Positions 46,887 to 56,157 of a stretch of DNA of 64,000 nt are shown here, one piece after another. This DNA is from CAYMBP01 sp964388745 (GTDB taxonomy: Bacteria; Babelota; Babeliae; Babelales; RVW-14). The stretch covers positions 62,001 to 126,000 of the forward strand of contig CAYMBP010000001.1 in the NCBI GenBank assembly GCA_964388745.1. The letters run 5' to 3'. The position numbers and the translations under genes were made by a program. The notes under the pieces were generated by a model that was given only the letters and a program-made list of their open reading frames with translations, searched no databases and had not been told where the DNA came from. The first letter of the stretch is position 1. Every line of letters begins with the position of its first letter.

Positions 46887-47003
46887 ATGAAGGTAAAAAC
46901 ATCTGTTAAAAAAGTATGCACTGATTGCAAAATTATTAAGCGTAAGCGAGTGATTAGGGTAATCTGTGATAAAAATAAAAAGCATAAACAGCGCCAAGGG
47001 TAA
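46887..47003 (+). CDS. rpmJ: Ribosomal protein L36 (bL36), zinc type
   Basis: A 38-residue protein reading [19 protein letters not shown] and ending KHKQRQG. Cys 11, Cys 14, Cys 27 and His 33 form the zinc ribbon of the C+ type. It lies in its canonical place between infA and rpsM. The ribosome site AAAGGACTTGG is eight bases upstream. Confidence 0.95.
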   Translation: MKVKTSVKKVCTDCKIIKRKRVIRVICDKNKKHKQRQG

Positions 47004-47062
47004 TCTGTTTGTGCCGTGGAATTTTAAGAATAGTATCAATGATATTACATAAGGAATAGTGA

Positions 47063-47452
47063 ATGGCTCGTATTGAGGGTGTTCATTTGCCAAATGAAAA
47101 ACGTGTTGAAGTTGGCCTTACCTACTTATTTGGTGTTGGTAAAACCCGTGCAAAAAAAATTCTTGCTGAGTGTAAGGTTTCTCCAGATACACGCATCAAA
47201 GCGTTAACTCATGAAGAGGTTGCTGCAATTCAAAAGTGTATAAACCAATCATTTAAAATTGAAGGTGAGTTGCGTAAGGATATTACATTAAATATTAAGC
47301 GCTTGCAGGAAATTGGATCATACAGAGGCTTACGTCATAAGCGTGGCTTGCCTGCTCGAGGTCAGCGAACAAAAACAAATGCTCGTACTCGAAAAGGACC
47401 TCGTAAGTCTGGAAGTATTGTTCCGAATAAAAAAGTGGCGTCTAAGAAATAA
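47063..47452 (+). CDS. rpsM: Ribosomal protein S13 (uS13)
   Basis: The 129-residue protein has [29 protein letters not shown] sequence and the tail [31 protein letters not shown] in pieces. It contacts tRNA and the 50S in the head. First large gene of the alpha set. Confidence 0.98.
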   Translation: MARIEGVHLPNEKRVEVGLTYLFGVGKTRAKKILAECKVSPDTRIKALTHEEVAAIQKCINQSFKIEGELRKDITLNIKRLQEIGSYRGLRHKRGLPARGQRTKTNARTRKGPRKSGSIVPNKKVASKK

Positions 47453-47478
47453 TTTAATTTGGGGCTTGATGCAGTATT

Positions 47479-47862
47479 ATGGCATATAAAAAAAGTAAAA
47501 AAAAGCAGCTTAAAAACATAGAGTCTGTTGTTGCACATGTGAAGTCGTCATTTAATAATACATTGGTTTCAATTACAACGATGACGGGAGATGTGTTGTT
47601 TAGGGGAAGTTCTGGTCAGCTTGGCTTCAAGGGAGCAAGAAAAGGTACTCCTTTTGCAGCAACACAGATTGCAAACAAGTTAGCAAAAGATTTAACTGGT
47701 GTTGGTGTACGTACTGTCGAAGTTAATATTCAGGGTCCTGGTTCAGGCAGAGACTCTGTTGTTCGAGCATTACAGTCTTCCGGGTTAGCTGTGACCGTGT
47801 TGCGAGATGTTACTCCACTTCCTCATAACGGAACGCGTGCTCCAAAGAAACGAAGAGTATAA
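47479..47862 (+). CDS. rpsK: Ribosomal protein S11 (uS11)
   Basis: The 127-residue protein has AHVKSSFNNTLVSITTMTGD, GPGSGRDSVVRALQSSGL and ends PHNGTRAPKKRRV. It is part of the 30S platform. Confidence 0.98.
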   Translation: MAYKKSKKKQLKNIESVVAHVKSSFNNTLVSITTMTGDVLFRGSSGQLGFKGARKGTPFAATQIANKLAKDLTGVGVRTVEVNIQGPGSGRDSVVRALQSSGLAVTVLRDVTPLPHNGTRAPKKRRV

Positions 47863-47892
47863 TTAGCAAATTAGATTTATATAGAGGAATAT

Positions 47893-48528
47893 ATGTCAAC
47901 AAATGCAACTTGCAGTAGCTGCCGCCAAGCTGGCGAAAAGCTTTATTTAAAAGGTTCGAAATGTCGAACTGCAAAATGTACATTTGAGCGCCGCTCAACA
48001 ACTCCTGGTCAGCACGGTAAAAAAGCAAACTCAAAAAAAACTTCTGAGTATGGTAGACAGCTGCAGGAGAAGCAAAAAGTTAAGTTGATGTACGGAGTGT
48101 TGGAACGGCAGTTTAGACGCTTTTTCGATATTGCGGTGAATCAGCGGGGAGTTACCGGGGAAAATTTGCTGAGTTTACTTGAGCGTCGTTTGGATAATGT
48201 TGTGTATCGTTTGAGAATGAGTGTCTCTCGCATTCAGTCTCGTCAAATGATTGTACATGGACATATTATGGTTAATGGTAAGCGGGTGACGATTCCTTCT
48301 TACTTGATTAGCGTGAATGATGTAATATCATTGTCCGATAGCACACTCAATAAAAAAGTTTTTATGGAGACAGTAGTAGATAAGAGAATGAGTTCTACTG
48401 TGAAAGTTCCTGAGTGGTTAGACTTGCAAAAAAAAGAACGCAAGGGTGTTGTTCTCAGGCTTCCGGTTCGTTCTGATATCGCATTGCCGGTTGAAGAGCA
48501 TTTGATTGTTGAGTTGTATTCTAAGTAA
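47893..48528 (+). CDS. rpsD: Ribosomal protein S4 (uS4)
   Basis: The 211-residue protein has an N-terminal Cys set (CSSCRQAGEKLYLKGSKC and CTF) like the zinc-binding S4 form, RRSTTPGQHGKK, the S4 domain ERRLDNVVYRLRMSVSRIQSRQ in pieces and VNGKRVTIPSYL. It is a primary 16S rRNA binder and in E. coli regulates the alpha operon. Confidence 0.98.
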   Translation: MSTNATCSSCRQAGEKLYLKGSKCRTAKCTFERRSTTPGQHGKKANSKKTSEYGRQLQEKQKVKLMYGVLERQFRRFFDIAVNQRGVTGENLLSLLERRLDNVVYRLRMSVSRIQSRQMIVHGHIMVNGKRVTIPSYLISVNDVISLSDSTLNKKVFMETVVDKRMSSTVKVPEWLDLQKKERKGVVLRLPVRSDIALPVEEHLIVELYSK

Positions 48529-48630
48529 AGATGAGTATTTACTACTGCGCGGGCATGTTTCAAAATGAGCTGCTCAGGCATGTTTTCGTTGCAAGTTATA
48601 TTCTTGCGGGTTTATTGAGGATGGGTACAG

Positions 48631-49680
48631 ATGAATTACAGACCGTTGATACTTCCAAAGTTAAGTTGGGATAAAAAGGCATCATCAGATACAACGGGAG
48701 AGTTGATTGTGCAACCTCTTGAGCAGGGTTTTGGAATTACGCTGGGTAATGCACTCAGACGGGTTATACTCTCCTCTGTTGAGGGGTCTGCGGTGACGTC
48801 CGTTGTTATTAAGGGTGTAAATAATGAATTCTCTTCCGTAAAAGGTGTTGTTGAAGATACCCTTAATATTATCATGAATATTAAGCAGATTGTGATTAAA
48901 AATTCTACAGGTCTTCCTGGCAATATGCATTTATCATGTAAAGGTGAGGGTGTTGCTCGAGTTGCAGATATAAAAGCTGATGAACATTTAGAGCTTATCA
49001 ACAAAGATCACGTTATTGCGCATCTTGCAGCAGACGCAGATCTTGAAATTGATTTTTTTGTTGAGACTGGTAGAGGGTATGTTGCTGCACAATGGCCTAA
49101 AGGAAAAGCTCTTCAGGCTAATGACCAAATATTTATTGATGCAATGTTTTCTCCAGTTACACGGGTAGAGTTTCATGTTGAACCGACTCGTGTAGGGCAA
49201 GATGTTGACTACGATAAGCTTGTTATTCGCATACATACTAATGGTGCAATGCATCCACAAGATGTTGTTCACTATGGAACTTCTGTGTTAAGGACTCAAT
49301 TTGAAGGTTTTCTTACAGCTAAAGAGATTCCTTTTAACGAGATTTCTCAAACCGTTGAAGCAAATGTTCAAAAAGATCAACATGTTGATCTTGAAGCACC
49401 AACTAAAGGGCTTCCGGTTGAGCTTTTTTTGAAGCCTATTGATGAGCTTGAATTTTCAGTTCGTGCACATAACTGTCTTGTGAGTGCTGGTGTTAAGAGA
49501 GTTGTTGACCTTGTTAATCTTACCGATGATGATGTATTGAAGATTAAGAACTTTGGTAGAAAGTCACTTCGTGAGGTTAAAGAGATTTTGTCTGCATTTG
49601 GTTTACACTTGGGTATGAATATTAAAGAGCTTGATCTTAAAAAAGCAATCAAAGAACAAGAGGCGAATGTAAAATCATGA
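48631..49680 (+). CDS. rpoA: RNA polymerase subunit alpha
   Basis: The 349-residue protein has the N-terminal dimerisation domain (FGITLGNALRRVILSSVEGSA) and the C-terminal domain (LKIKNFGRKSLREVKEIL) that binds UP elements and activators. The 102-base spacer after rpsD contains no gene. The stop overlaps the rplQ start by 4 bp. Confidence 0.98.
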   Translation: MNYRPLILPKLSWDKKASSDTTGELIVQPLEQGFGITLGNALRRVILSSVEGSAVTSVVIKGVNNEFSSVKGVVEDTLNIIMNIKQIVIKNSTGLPGNMHLSCKGEGVARVADIKADEHLELINKDHVIAHLAADADLEIDFFVETGRGYVAAQWPKGKALQANDQIFIDAMFSPVTRVEFHVEPTRVGQDVDYDKLVIRIHTNGAMHPQDVVHYGTSVLRTQFEGFLTAKEIPFNEISQTVEANVQKDQHVDLEAPTKGLPVELFLKPIDELEFSVRAHNCLVSAGVKRVVDLVNLTDDDVLKIKNFGRKSLREVKEILSAFGLHLGMNIKELDLKKAIKEQEANVKS

Positions 49681-50033
49681 ATCATCAAAATGGTAGAAAA
49701 AAATTAAATTTACGCGCAAGCCATAGAAAGGCTTTGCTTCGAAATCAAGTTATTCATTTTATTAAATATGGCTTTCTTCAAAGCACAAAGCCTCGAGTAA
49801 AAGAGGTGCAGCGTTTGGCGGAAAAAGTAGTTACAATTGCTCGAAAAGGTTCAGATTTTAATACAATCAGACGAGTAAAGCAAATTTTGCCGTATGATCA
49901 AAATGCTGTTAAAAAGATTATTGCTGATATTGCTCCAAAATATGTTGGTCGTGCTGGAGGGTATACTCGAGTTATTCCTCTTGGTCGCAGAGAGAGTGAT
50001 ACTGCACCAATTGCTCGATTAGAATGGGTGTAA
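49677..50033 (+). CDS. rplQ: Ribosomal protein L17 (bL17)
   Basis: The 118-residue protein has LNLRASHRKALLRNQVIHFIKYG-type sequence, TKPRVKEVQRLAEKVVTIAR and GGYTRVIPLGRRESDTAP. It ends the ribosomal block and is followed by a long terminator hairpin. Confidence 0.98.
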   Translation: MNHQNGRKKLNLRASHRKALLRNQVIHFIKYGFLQSTKPRVKEVQRLAEKVVTIARKGSDFNTIRRVKQILPYDQNAVKKIIADIAPKYVGRAGGYTRVIPLGRRESDTAPIARLEWV

Positions 50034-50050
50034 TAAAAAAGCATTAAATC

Positions 50051-50116
50051 AAAAATAAGAAGAAGTCTTTCTATAAAAAACGCATAATTTTTATGGAAAG
50101 ACTTCTTCTTATTTTT
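50051..50116 (+). terminator. Strong, probably bidirectional intrinsic terminator ending the ribosomal block
   Basis: The arms 50051-50079 and 50088-50116 (29 bases each) pair throughout with a single T-G wobble and an 8-base loop. The left arm begins with an A-run and the right arm ends with TTATTTTT, so it can work on either strand. Confidence 0.92.
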
Positions 50117-50431
50117 AGCTTTTTTGAGTTAACTTTATGGCTAGGCATGATCTGATTATTGTAGCAATATAGCTTCAATATGATAATTACAAAATCTCCA
50201 CTCCGGAATGAGCATAGCGAACGATAAGATCTATAGCTTTGTTCTTTCAAGTTTATTTTGCTTCTCAATTACAAGAAATTGTTGCTTATTCTGATGATCT
50301 TAAAGTGATTGAGTTGTATCTAAAAATATCTTAAAACTACTATACTCTTGTAAATTAGACTTTATTTTGTGAAATTTGGCATTGTTACGGGTGAAGTCTA
50401 TTATCTTGTTCATAAAAAAGAGGGTGAGTTT
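50117..50431 (+). promoter_or_regulatory. Leader region of the lactate dehydrogenase gene
   Basis: This 315-base AT-rich stretch holds no recognised gene. TATACT at 50341-50346 is a plausible -10 element but lacks a good -35. The frame of the next gene is open back to GTG 50369 without a ribosome site there. Confidence 0.35.
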
Positions 50432-51400
50432 GTGAAAAATATAGGAGATAAGGAAGGCTATTGGGAACAATTAGATCCAAATGGCTCTAGAGATAAATTA
50501 TCTCATATTGCTATTGTTGGTGTTGGTAATGTAGGTAGTACTTTAGCATATTCTCTAATGTTAAGTGGTGTTGTTCGTAAACTTACACTCATTGATAGCA
50601 ATAAAAATCAAGCTGATGGACAAGCTATTGATCTTAGGCATTGTATGCAATTTGTTCCATTTGTTGATATTGTTGCAGGTTGTTCGTTTTCCTTGCTTGA
50701 AGAAGCCTCAATTGTGATAATTACAGCAGGCATTGCTCAACAACCAGGTCAGACACGACTTGACTTGCTTTTTGAAAATAAAAAATTATATGAAAAGATT
50801 ATTCCTCAAATTATAGCAGTCAACAGTTCTTGTATTATTATTGTTGTTACTAATCCAGTAGATGCATTAACTTTTATTACTCAAAAGATTTCTGGCTTAT
50901 CACCAAGCAAGGTGTTTGGTTCTGGAACGGTGCTTGATACTGCTCGTTTGAGGTATTTGATTGGATGTAGGCTGCAAGTGAGTCCAAAAGATATAAGTGC
51001 CTACGTTCTTGGAGAGCATGGTGATTCTGGTTTTGTATGGTGGAGTCGTGCTTCAATAGGGGGAGTTGCTCTTCGTGCATTTCCATATCCTAAGACCTTT
51101 GAAGAAGAAGTTTTGAAGCAGACGAGGAGCTCTGCTTATGATATTATTCAAAAAAAGGGTTCAACATATTTTGCCATTGCGCTTGCTGTTTGTAAAATAG
51201 TTAAAGCAATTATTTTGAATCAACAGCGGCTTTTTGCTGTATCAACTTATTTTAATGATGTTGCTCTGAGTATTCCAACAATTATTAGGAGAGAGGGTGC
51301 TTGTCAGACACTAGATCTTGAGCTTGATGCTAAAGAAACAAGAGAGCTTGAAAAGTCTCGCTTAATAATAAAAGAGGCACTAGATAAGGTTTTATTATGA
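50432..51400 (+). CDS. ldh: L-lactate dehydrogenase
   Basis: The NAD-binding motif GVGNVGS, TLIDSN (NAD-selecting Asp), the specificity loop AGIAQQPGQTRLDLL and LGEHGDSGF with the catalytic His place this in the LDH/MDH family. The Gln in AGxxQ, where malate dehydrogenases have Arg, favours lactate. GTG 50432 is preferred (322 residues) because AGGGTGA lies just upstream. The enzyme would regenerate NAD from pyruvate. It is a single gene between terminator and the surface region. Confidence 0.88.
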   Translation: MKNIGDKEGYWEQLDPNGSRDKLSHIAIVGVGNVGSTLAYSLMLSGVVRKLTLIDSNKNQADGQAIDLRHCMQFVPFVDIVAGCSFSLLEEASIVIITAGIAQQPGQTRLDLLFENKKLYEKIIPQIIAVNSSCIIIVVTNPVDALTFITQKISGLSPSKVFGSGTVLDTARLRYLIGCRLQVSPKDISAYVLGEHGDSGFVWWSRASIGGVALRAFPYPKTFEEEVLKQTRSSAYDIIQKKGSTYFAIALAVCKIVKAIILNQQRLFAVSTYFNDVALSIPTIIRREGACQTLDLELDAKETRELEKSRLIIKEALDKVLL

Positions 51401-51636
51401 GCTAAAAATGTTCAATTTTTTAAAATTATCATACAATTTTATTCAAATCTTTACAAAAGAGAAGAGCATCTCTAGACTCATATTTTGTTAATACCATTGA
51501 AGTGCTGCGAGTTTTTATGACGTAGTATAAAAGTTATTATAGAAATTATTGTTTTTTATAAACGTATTAAGGAGTAAGGTCGGGTAATTCATCAGCATCA
51601 TGGTAAGTTATTAATAAAGGGAAAAGGAAGAAGTCT

Positions 51637-53739
51637 ATGAGTAATAAAATTTTTTCTCTCTGTTTTGCAGTTGCAATGCTGAGTAATGTTGGGTATGTTT
51701 TATCCAAAAAAGAGTCAAAAGATTTGTGGTGGGATGCTGAAGTTGAAATGGAAGACCAGCGTTTAATGAAACTAGAAGAGGAAGCCTTACGAAGAGAGGA
51801 AAAAAAAGAGAAAGCTCGATTAAAAAAAATGCATGCAAAAGAGCAGTATGAAGAAAAAAAAGCAAAAAAAGCAGCAATGCGTGCAGAAAAAATGAAGAAA
51901 AAACAAGAAAAAAAAGCCGAAAAAGAAATTCAAAAAAAAGAAAAAAAGAGTAAAAAAGAGCTTTCTAAAAAAAATAAACCTAAAAAAGCTCCATACCTCA
52001 AAAAAAAGAAAAAAGATAAGAAAAGTAAGGAGAAGCATCTTTCAAAAGATAAAAGTAATGAGCGTAAAAAAAAGTGCAAAGCTAAGAAAAAAAAGCGCTC
52101 ATCTCACTGTGGCCCATATGTAAGTTTTGCTATGGAAGAAAAAAAAGAAAGAATGCGAGAAGAGAGAGCTCAGCGAGAAGAGCTTATGGCAAATTGGGCT
52201 GAAAAGCACGAATTAGCGGTAAAGCAGGATTATGAAAATGGGCGGTACGCAGATTTATATAAATTATCATCATGGCCAAAATGGGCTCATTATTTTCATC
52301 AACAAAATTATGCGGGTGTTCGAGCCTATTATACTCATGCAGATGATGCATATAATTCTTGTGGTGTAAATCAAGATGTTTCAGTTCTTCATTTTGGGCA
52401 TGAGCCAGTTCGCTTAAGAGACATGCTTTTGGTCAGTCATTTAGTCTCTTGTGAGTTGGCAGAGCATGCAGATCTTTTGCCTCTTCTTTTTGAGCCTAAT
52501 CCGATTGTTGGTTCAGTTGATAATAACCAACAAGTTCCTGGTCGATATTTTGAGTATTTAGCCAACTCGGTAATTGATTTTAAAAGTCGAGTTGAGTCGT
52601 ATGGTATGGATCTTAATTTTTCTCATTATATTTATGGACGATCTGTAGCTGTTGGTATTCATATTCCAGTGCTTTATAAAAAGCATCGTGTTAATGCTCA
52701 TATGATTATTAAACCAACAACAGTGAGAGATGATAATTCATCTGATTTAATTAAGACTGAGACAGTAGAACGTATTTGTAAGTTTAGAACAGACTTGGAA
52801 AAACATACTTCTTTGAATAATGAAGGAAATCCTGATATTGAGCCTGCTACAGGAAGGACTTTGGTAGATCTAGCACCTAATGCATTTTTGCGTCGTTATG
52901 GTAATAATACGCAGCTCTTTATTAAGGATATTCTTCAAGAAAAGTGTTTTGATCAGATGGGGGGAAGTGCTGCGGGGCTTGGAGATGTAAGTTTATATAT
53001 TAATGCCCAAATTACCTCACTTCTTTTTGATCGAGCTGTTGTTGGATTTAGAGCTAAGTTGCCAACGGGTAAAGAGGCTTCACCGTTTCGGCTATGGGGC
53101 CCAGGTTTGGGAACTGGCCTAACCGAGCTTTCTGTATACTCTGCTCTTCAATTGTCTCATAGTAAAATGTGCAATCCACATGCTTTCATGGAAGCTTCTT
53201 TTGGACTTCTTGGACACGTTGAAAAACGAGTTCCTCGTCGTCATACATTAACAGATGATGAAGCAAGCGCTAGAAGAGAAAAAACTAATTTTACTGACCG
53301 TGTCTTGAGTAAAGAGTTTGAAGATCTTTCATTTGCAGATCGGGTATATACTAGACCAGAGGAAGGATTTAGTTTGTTTGATTCGCGAATTGCGGCTTTA
53401 AGTGATTATGTTACAACTGTTCGTATGGCAAAAGGTTTTCAAATTGATCTTATGTTGGGTAATGTAATTGAAGAATTTATTTCGCGGCGTGGATTTTTTG
53501 ATATGTATTATAAATTAAAGATTAAATGGAAAGATCGTGTTAGCCAACCAGATCTTCAAATGTGGAATGCTCAACTCTTATGGGAAAACTCTCAAAGCAT
53601 TGCCCATACACTTGGCTGCGAATATTCGTATCAACATGATTTAAACACTCGGTGTAAAATTGGTATGCAATATATTGTTGCTGGTAAAAGTGCACCTAAA
53701 GAATTTGGCATAGATTGGTCCATAGATCATTCATTCTAA
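51637..53739 (+). CDS. Putative outer-membrane protein with lysine-rich N-terminal domain
   Basis: The 700-residue protein has a signal peptide (IFSLCFAVAMLSNVGYVLS), then about 130 residues (roughly 45-170) made mostly of Lys, Glu, Arg and Ala, with runs such as KKKKKDKKSKEK and KCKAKKKKRSS. The remaining 520 residues have barrel-like alternation, LPTGKEASPFRLWGPGLGTG and a final Phe (WSIDHSF), as expected for an outer-membrane barrel. I do not recognise a family. The polybasic part could be a periplasmic peptidoglycan or nucleic-acid contact, or an exposed adhesive segment. The ribosome site AAGGAAGAAG precedes the ATG. Confidence 0.7.
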   Translation: MSNKIFSLCFAVAMLSNVGYVLSKKESKDLWWDAEVEMEDQRLMKLEEEALRREEKKEKARLKKMHAKEQYEEKKAKKAAMRAEKMKKKQEKKAEKEIQKKEKKSKKELSKKNKPKKAPYLKKKKKDKKSKEKHLSKDKSNERKKKCKAKKKKRSSHCGPYVSFAMEEKKERMREERAQREELMANWAEKHELAVKQDYENGRYADLYKLSSWPKWAHYFHQQNYAGVRAYYTHADDAYNSCGVNQDVSVLHFGHEPVRLRDMLLVSHLVSCELAEHADLLPLLFEPNPIVGSVDNNQQVPGRYFEYLANSVIDFKSRVESYGMDLNFSHYIYGRSVAVGIHIPVLYKKHRVNAHMIIKPTTVRDDNSSDLIKTETVERICKFRTDLEKHTSLNNEGNPDIEPATGRTLVDLAPNAFLRRYGNNTQLFIKDILQEKCFDQMGGSAAGLGDVSLYINAQITSLLFDRAVVGFRAKLPTGKEASPFRLWGPGLGTGLTELSVYSALQLSHSKMCNPHAFMEASFGLLGHVEKRVPRRHTLTDDEASARREKTNFTDRVLSKEFEDLSFADRVYTRPEEGFSLFDSRIAALSDYVTTVRMAKGFQIDLMLGNVIEEFISRRGFFDMYYKLKIKWKDRVSQPDLQMWNAQLLWENSQSIAHTLGCEYSYQHDLNTRCKIGMQYIVAGKSAPKEFGIDWSIDHSF

Positions 53740-53763
53740 TGGTTCATTGTTAGCGCAAACAAT

Positions 53764-53795
53764 AGAGCCCCAAAAACTTGGGGCTCTTCCTGTTT
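53764..53795 (+). terminator. Intrinsic terminator after the lysine-rich barrel gene
   Basis: AGAGCCCCAA (53764-53773) pairs perfectly with TTGGGGCTCT (53778-53787), loop AAAC, followed by a weak T-rich tail (TCCTGTTT). Confidence 0.8.
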
Positions 53796-53906
53796 AGAGA
53801 TCGTTGTAAAAAGGCCTAATCAATGCAGTTAAGCGCATCTTATGATAAACAATTTCTTGTTTATTGCGTTAGTATATTTCAATTATGTTCATTTTTTTAT
53901 AATAAG

Positions 53907-53934
53907 TTGACATCGGTAAAACTCATGATGTAAT
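53907..53934 (+). promoter_or_regulatory. Promoter of the beta-helix gene cluster
   Basis: TTGACA (53907-53912) and TGTAAT (53929-53934) are 16 bases apart; the -35 is perfect and the -10 is 5 of 6. The start would be near 53941, with a leader of about 97 bases to the first beta-helix gene. Confidence 0.55.
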
Positions 53935-54037
53935 GGATGGTGGAGTGTGTATTCACGCTCAGACATCGTGGAGAAAAAGGTTAGCAGAATTTTTGCTTGT
54001 TAAGCAGGCATAATAAAAAATAAAAGGAGAGTGTGGT

Positions 54038-56089
54038 ATGAAAAAATATGGAGTTTTGTTGCTGACAATTGTGTCATTAATGCCTTTCTTATTAAAATCA
54101 AAAATTACCTTCTATGATCGAGATGCAACTATTGAGCTTATTGGAACAGCAACGCTCAATGTAAATACTGCTACACTGCTTCCAGTAAATGGAACTATTC
54201 ATAAAGATCCTGGAGCATCAATTACAGGCTCCCGATTCTTTTTTAGGAATGGCATTCTTACCGATGGCGATTATTCTATTTTAATGACATCAACATATGA
54301 TCCAAGTGTTACAACATCTATTGAACTTGACGGAACAACAGGTGTTGGGGATGCTGGTTACTTTGTAAACAACCCAGGTTTTCTTCCTCATAAGCTTTTA
54401 ATTAAAGGATTTGAAAATCGATTTGAAGGATTGCCTGCATTTGTTAATTCAGATGCAATTGAACTATTTGATGCATTGACGACTCTTACTATCTCATTAC
54501 AGCGTAAATTAGATCAAGATATTGTAATGAATGGTGGTTCAATTATTTTAGATGATAATTTAGAACTTGATGATTTTATTTTGCTTGATGGCCCAGGAAC
54601 GGTATTGTTTGATGGAAATAATCTAACACTAGGAAAAAGAGACCTTATTTGGACATCGACAATTTTTTGGGATAATGCATGCAATCTTATTCTTGGCGCA
54701 AGAGAGACTATTTATGGACAATGGATCTTCTCTGGAGATTGTCACATTATTGGAAATGATAATACTATTGATCTTGCTCCAGGTGGAACTATTTGGGTGA
54801 AGAGCGGCACAAAGCTTCGATTATCAAATATGAAGATTAATGGAATAGGTTCAGGATACTTTGTCTTTGAGGATAAAACTTCAGAAATTCAGTTATTTAG
54901 ATGTGGCTTTGATTTTGATACTGATTACAATTTTACTAATGGTGGTGTTATTGTTGTTGGGCCGACAGCATTTGTTACAAGAGATAAAATTGTCTCATTC
55001 TCTCTTTTATCTTCATTAACGGTAGATGGCATTCATTTATTATATGATACTCTTGAATTTCTCGACCGAGATAATATTAGAACCTTTACAGAGTTGGGTA
55101 ATAATAATTTTGGATTACTAAATGGTGGTTGTATCAGACGTTATAGTGGTGATAAGGTTGGAGACTTTAATTTTGACGGTGACGGTGCAATTGATAACAA
55201 TACAATGGTCACTCGCCGAAAGAATTTAATTATTAATGAAGACTCAAAAATTGATGGTGAGGGTCAGACGCTTGCATTCTCTCGTCTTGCAAATGAGCCA
55301 ATCGTTCAAATCAAACCAGGGAAAAAGTTAGAATTTTTTCAAATTTTGCTTAAAGACTTGCCTGTTGTTCATATTGAACAGCCAGTAGGGTCTCGACTTG
55401 TCTTTGGAGAGGATACAACTGTTGAGTTAGGTGAAAATGGGGTTATTAATACAGCATGGGAATTTGATGGAACAGTATTATTTAATGGTAGAGGAAAGAC
55501 GATTGAGCTTGGCTCGTCAGGTCAATTAATCTTGCGTCCAGGGGCAAGTGTCTTTTTTGATAATATTAAAATTAGAGGTATTCGAGATGGCAAAATTATT
55601 TGTCTTGATGATACCTGCACATTTTCTTTTGGAGATGTAACATGGGTACAAGATGATTCAATTAGCTTTACTCAAGGACACTTTGACGTTTTAGGAAGAT
55701 TTGCCATTGAAGGAACTGGCACTTTTGAGATGGCAGTTGATGAACCATGTACCATTCAGTCATTTGGTCAATTGAAAATTGGAAGAAATACAACATTTCT
55801 CTATGCTCCATCTATTGCAGACAGAAGTCTTCTTGTTATGACGGGTAGCTCTTCTGAGTTTTTCTTGAACGGGGGAACTCTTGCATCAACAACAACGGGT
55901 ATTCAGCTGAGCGTTGGAACTCTTATTGTTGATAGTAAAAGTTTTCTAAGAAATGATGGTGCAGTTAGTATTTCAGAGGGGATATCTCTAGGAAATGGTG
56001 TTATTGCAGAAGATCTTGAAATTAAGGTTGAGCCAGCAGCAACCTTAGAGTTACTTTCAGGAATTTTGTCATATGAAAATGCTAATTAA
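54038..56089 (+). CDS. Secreted beta-helix-like protein, paralogue 1
   Basis: The 683-residue protein has a signal peptide (KYGVLLLTIVSLMPFLLKS) and then short repeated strands rich in Gly, Asn, Asp and Ile (for example IDGEGQT, FNGRGKTIELGSSGQL), the look of a right-handed parallel beta-helix. There is no membrane segment, lipobox or C-terminal Phe strand, so it may be surface-attached or released. It shares its length, the start (FYDRDA against FYDRNA) and the end (VDSKSFLRNDGAVSISEG) with the next gene. Ribosome site AGGAGAG. Function unknown; an adhesin or polysaccharide-binding role is only a guess. Confidence 0.75.
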   Translation: MKKYGVLLLTIVSLMPFLLKSKITFYDRDATIELIGTATLNVNTATLLPVNGTIHKDPGASITGSRFFFRNGILTDGDYSILMTSTYDPSVTTSIELDGTTGVGDAGYFVNNPGFLPHKLLIKGFENRFEGLPAFVNSDAIELFDALTTLTISLQRKLDQDIVMNGGSIILDDNLELDDFILLDGPGTVLFDGNNLTLGKRDLIWTSTIFWDNACNLILGARETIYGQWIFSGDCHIIGNDNTIDLAPGGTIWVKSGTKLRLSNMKINGIGSGYFVFEDKTSEIQLFRCGFDFDTDYNFTNGGVIVVGPTAFVTRDKIVSFSLLSSLTVDGIHLLYDTLEFLDRDNIRTFTELGNNNFGLLNGGCIRRYSGDKVGDFNFDGDGAIDNNTMVTRRKNLIINEDSKIDGEGQTLAFSRLANEPIVQIKPGKKLEFFQILLKDLPVVHIEQPVGSRLVFGEDTTVELGENGVINTAWEFDGTVLFNGRGKTIELGSSGQLILRPGASVFFDNIKIRGIRDGKIICLDDTCTFSFGDVTWVQDDSISFTQGHFDVLGRFAIEGTGTFEMAVDEPCTIQSFGQLKIGRNTTFLYAPSIADRSLLVMTGSSSEFFLNGGTLASTTTGIQLSVGTLIVDSKSFLRNDGAVSISEGISLGNGVIAEDLEIKVEPAATLELLSGILSYENAN

Positions 56090-56157
56090 TTGTAGAGTAA
56101 TAGTTAGTTTATGAAGTATGTTTTAGTACGCTATTAACAGTGAGGAAAGGTTAAGTA

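Noticed and set aside
50432..51400. Malate dehydrogenase
   Set aside because: The substrate-specificity position is Gln as in lactate dehydrogenases, not Arg.
51820..52038. Phe-rich minus-strand open frame
   Set aside because: It is the reverse complement of the lysine codons of the 51637 gene; the composition explains it.
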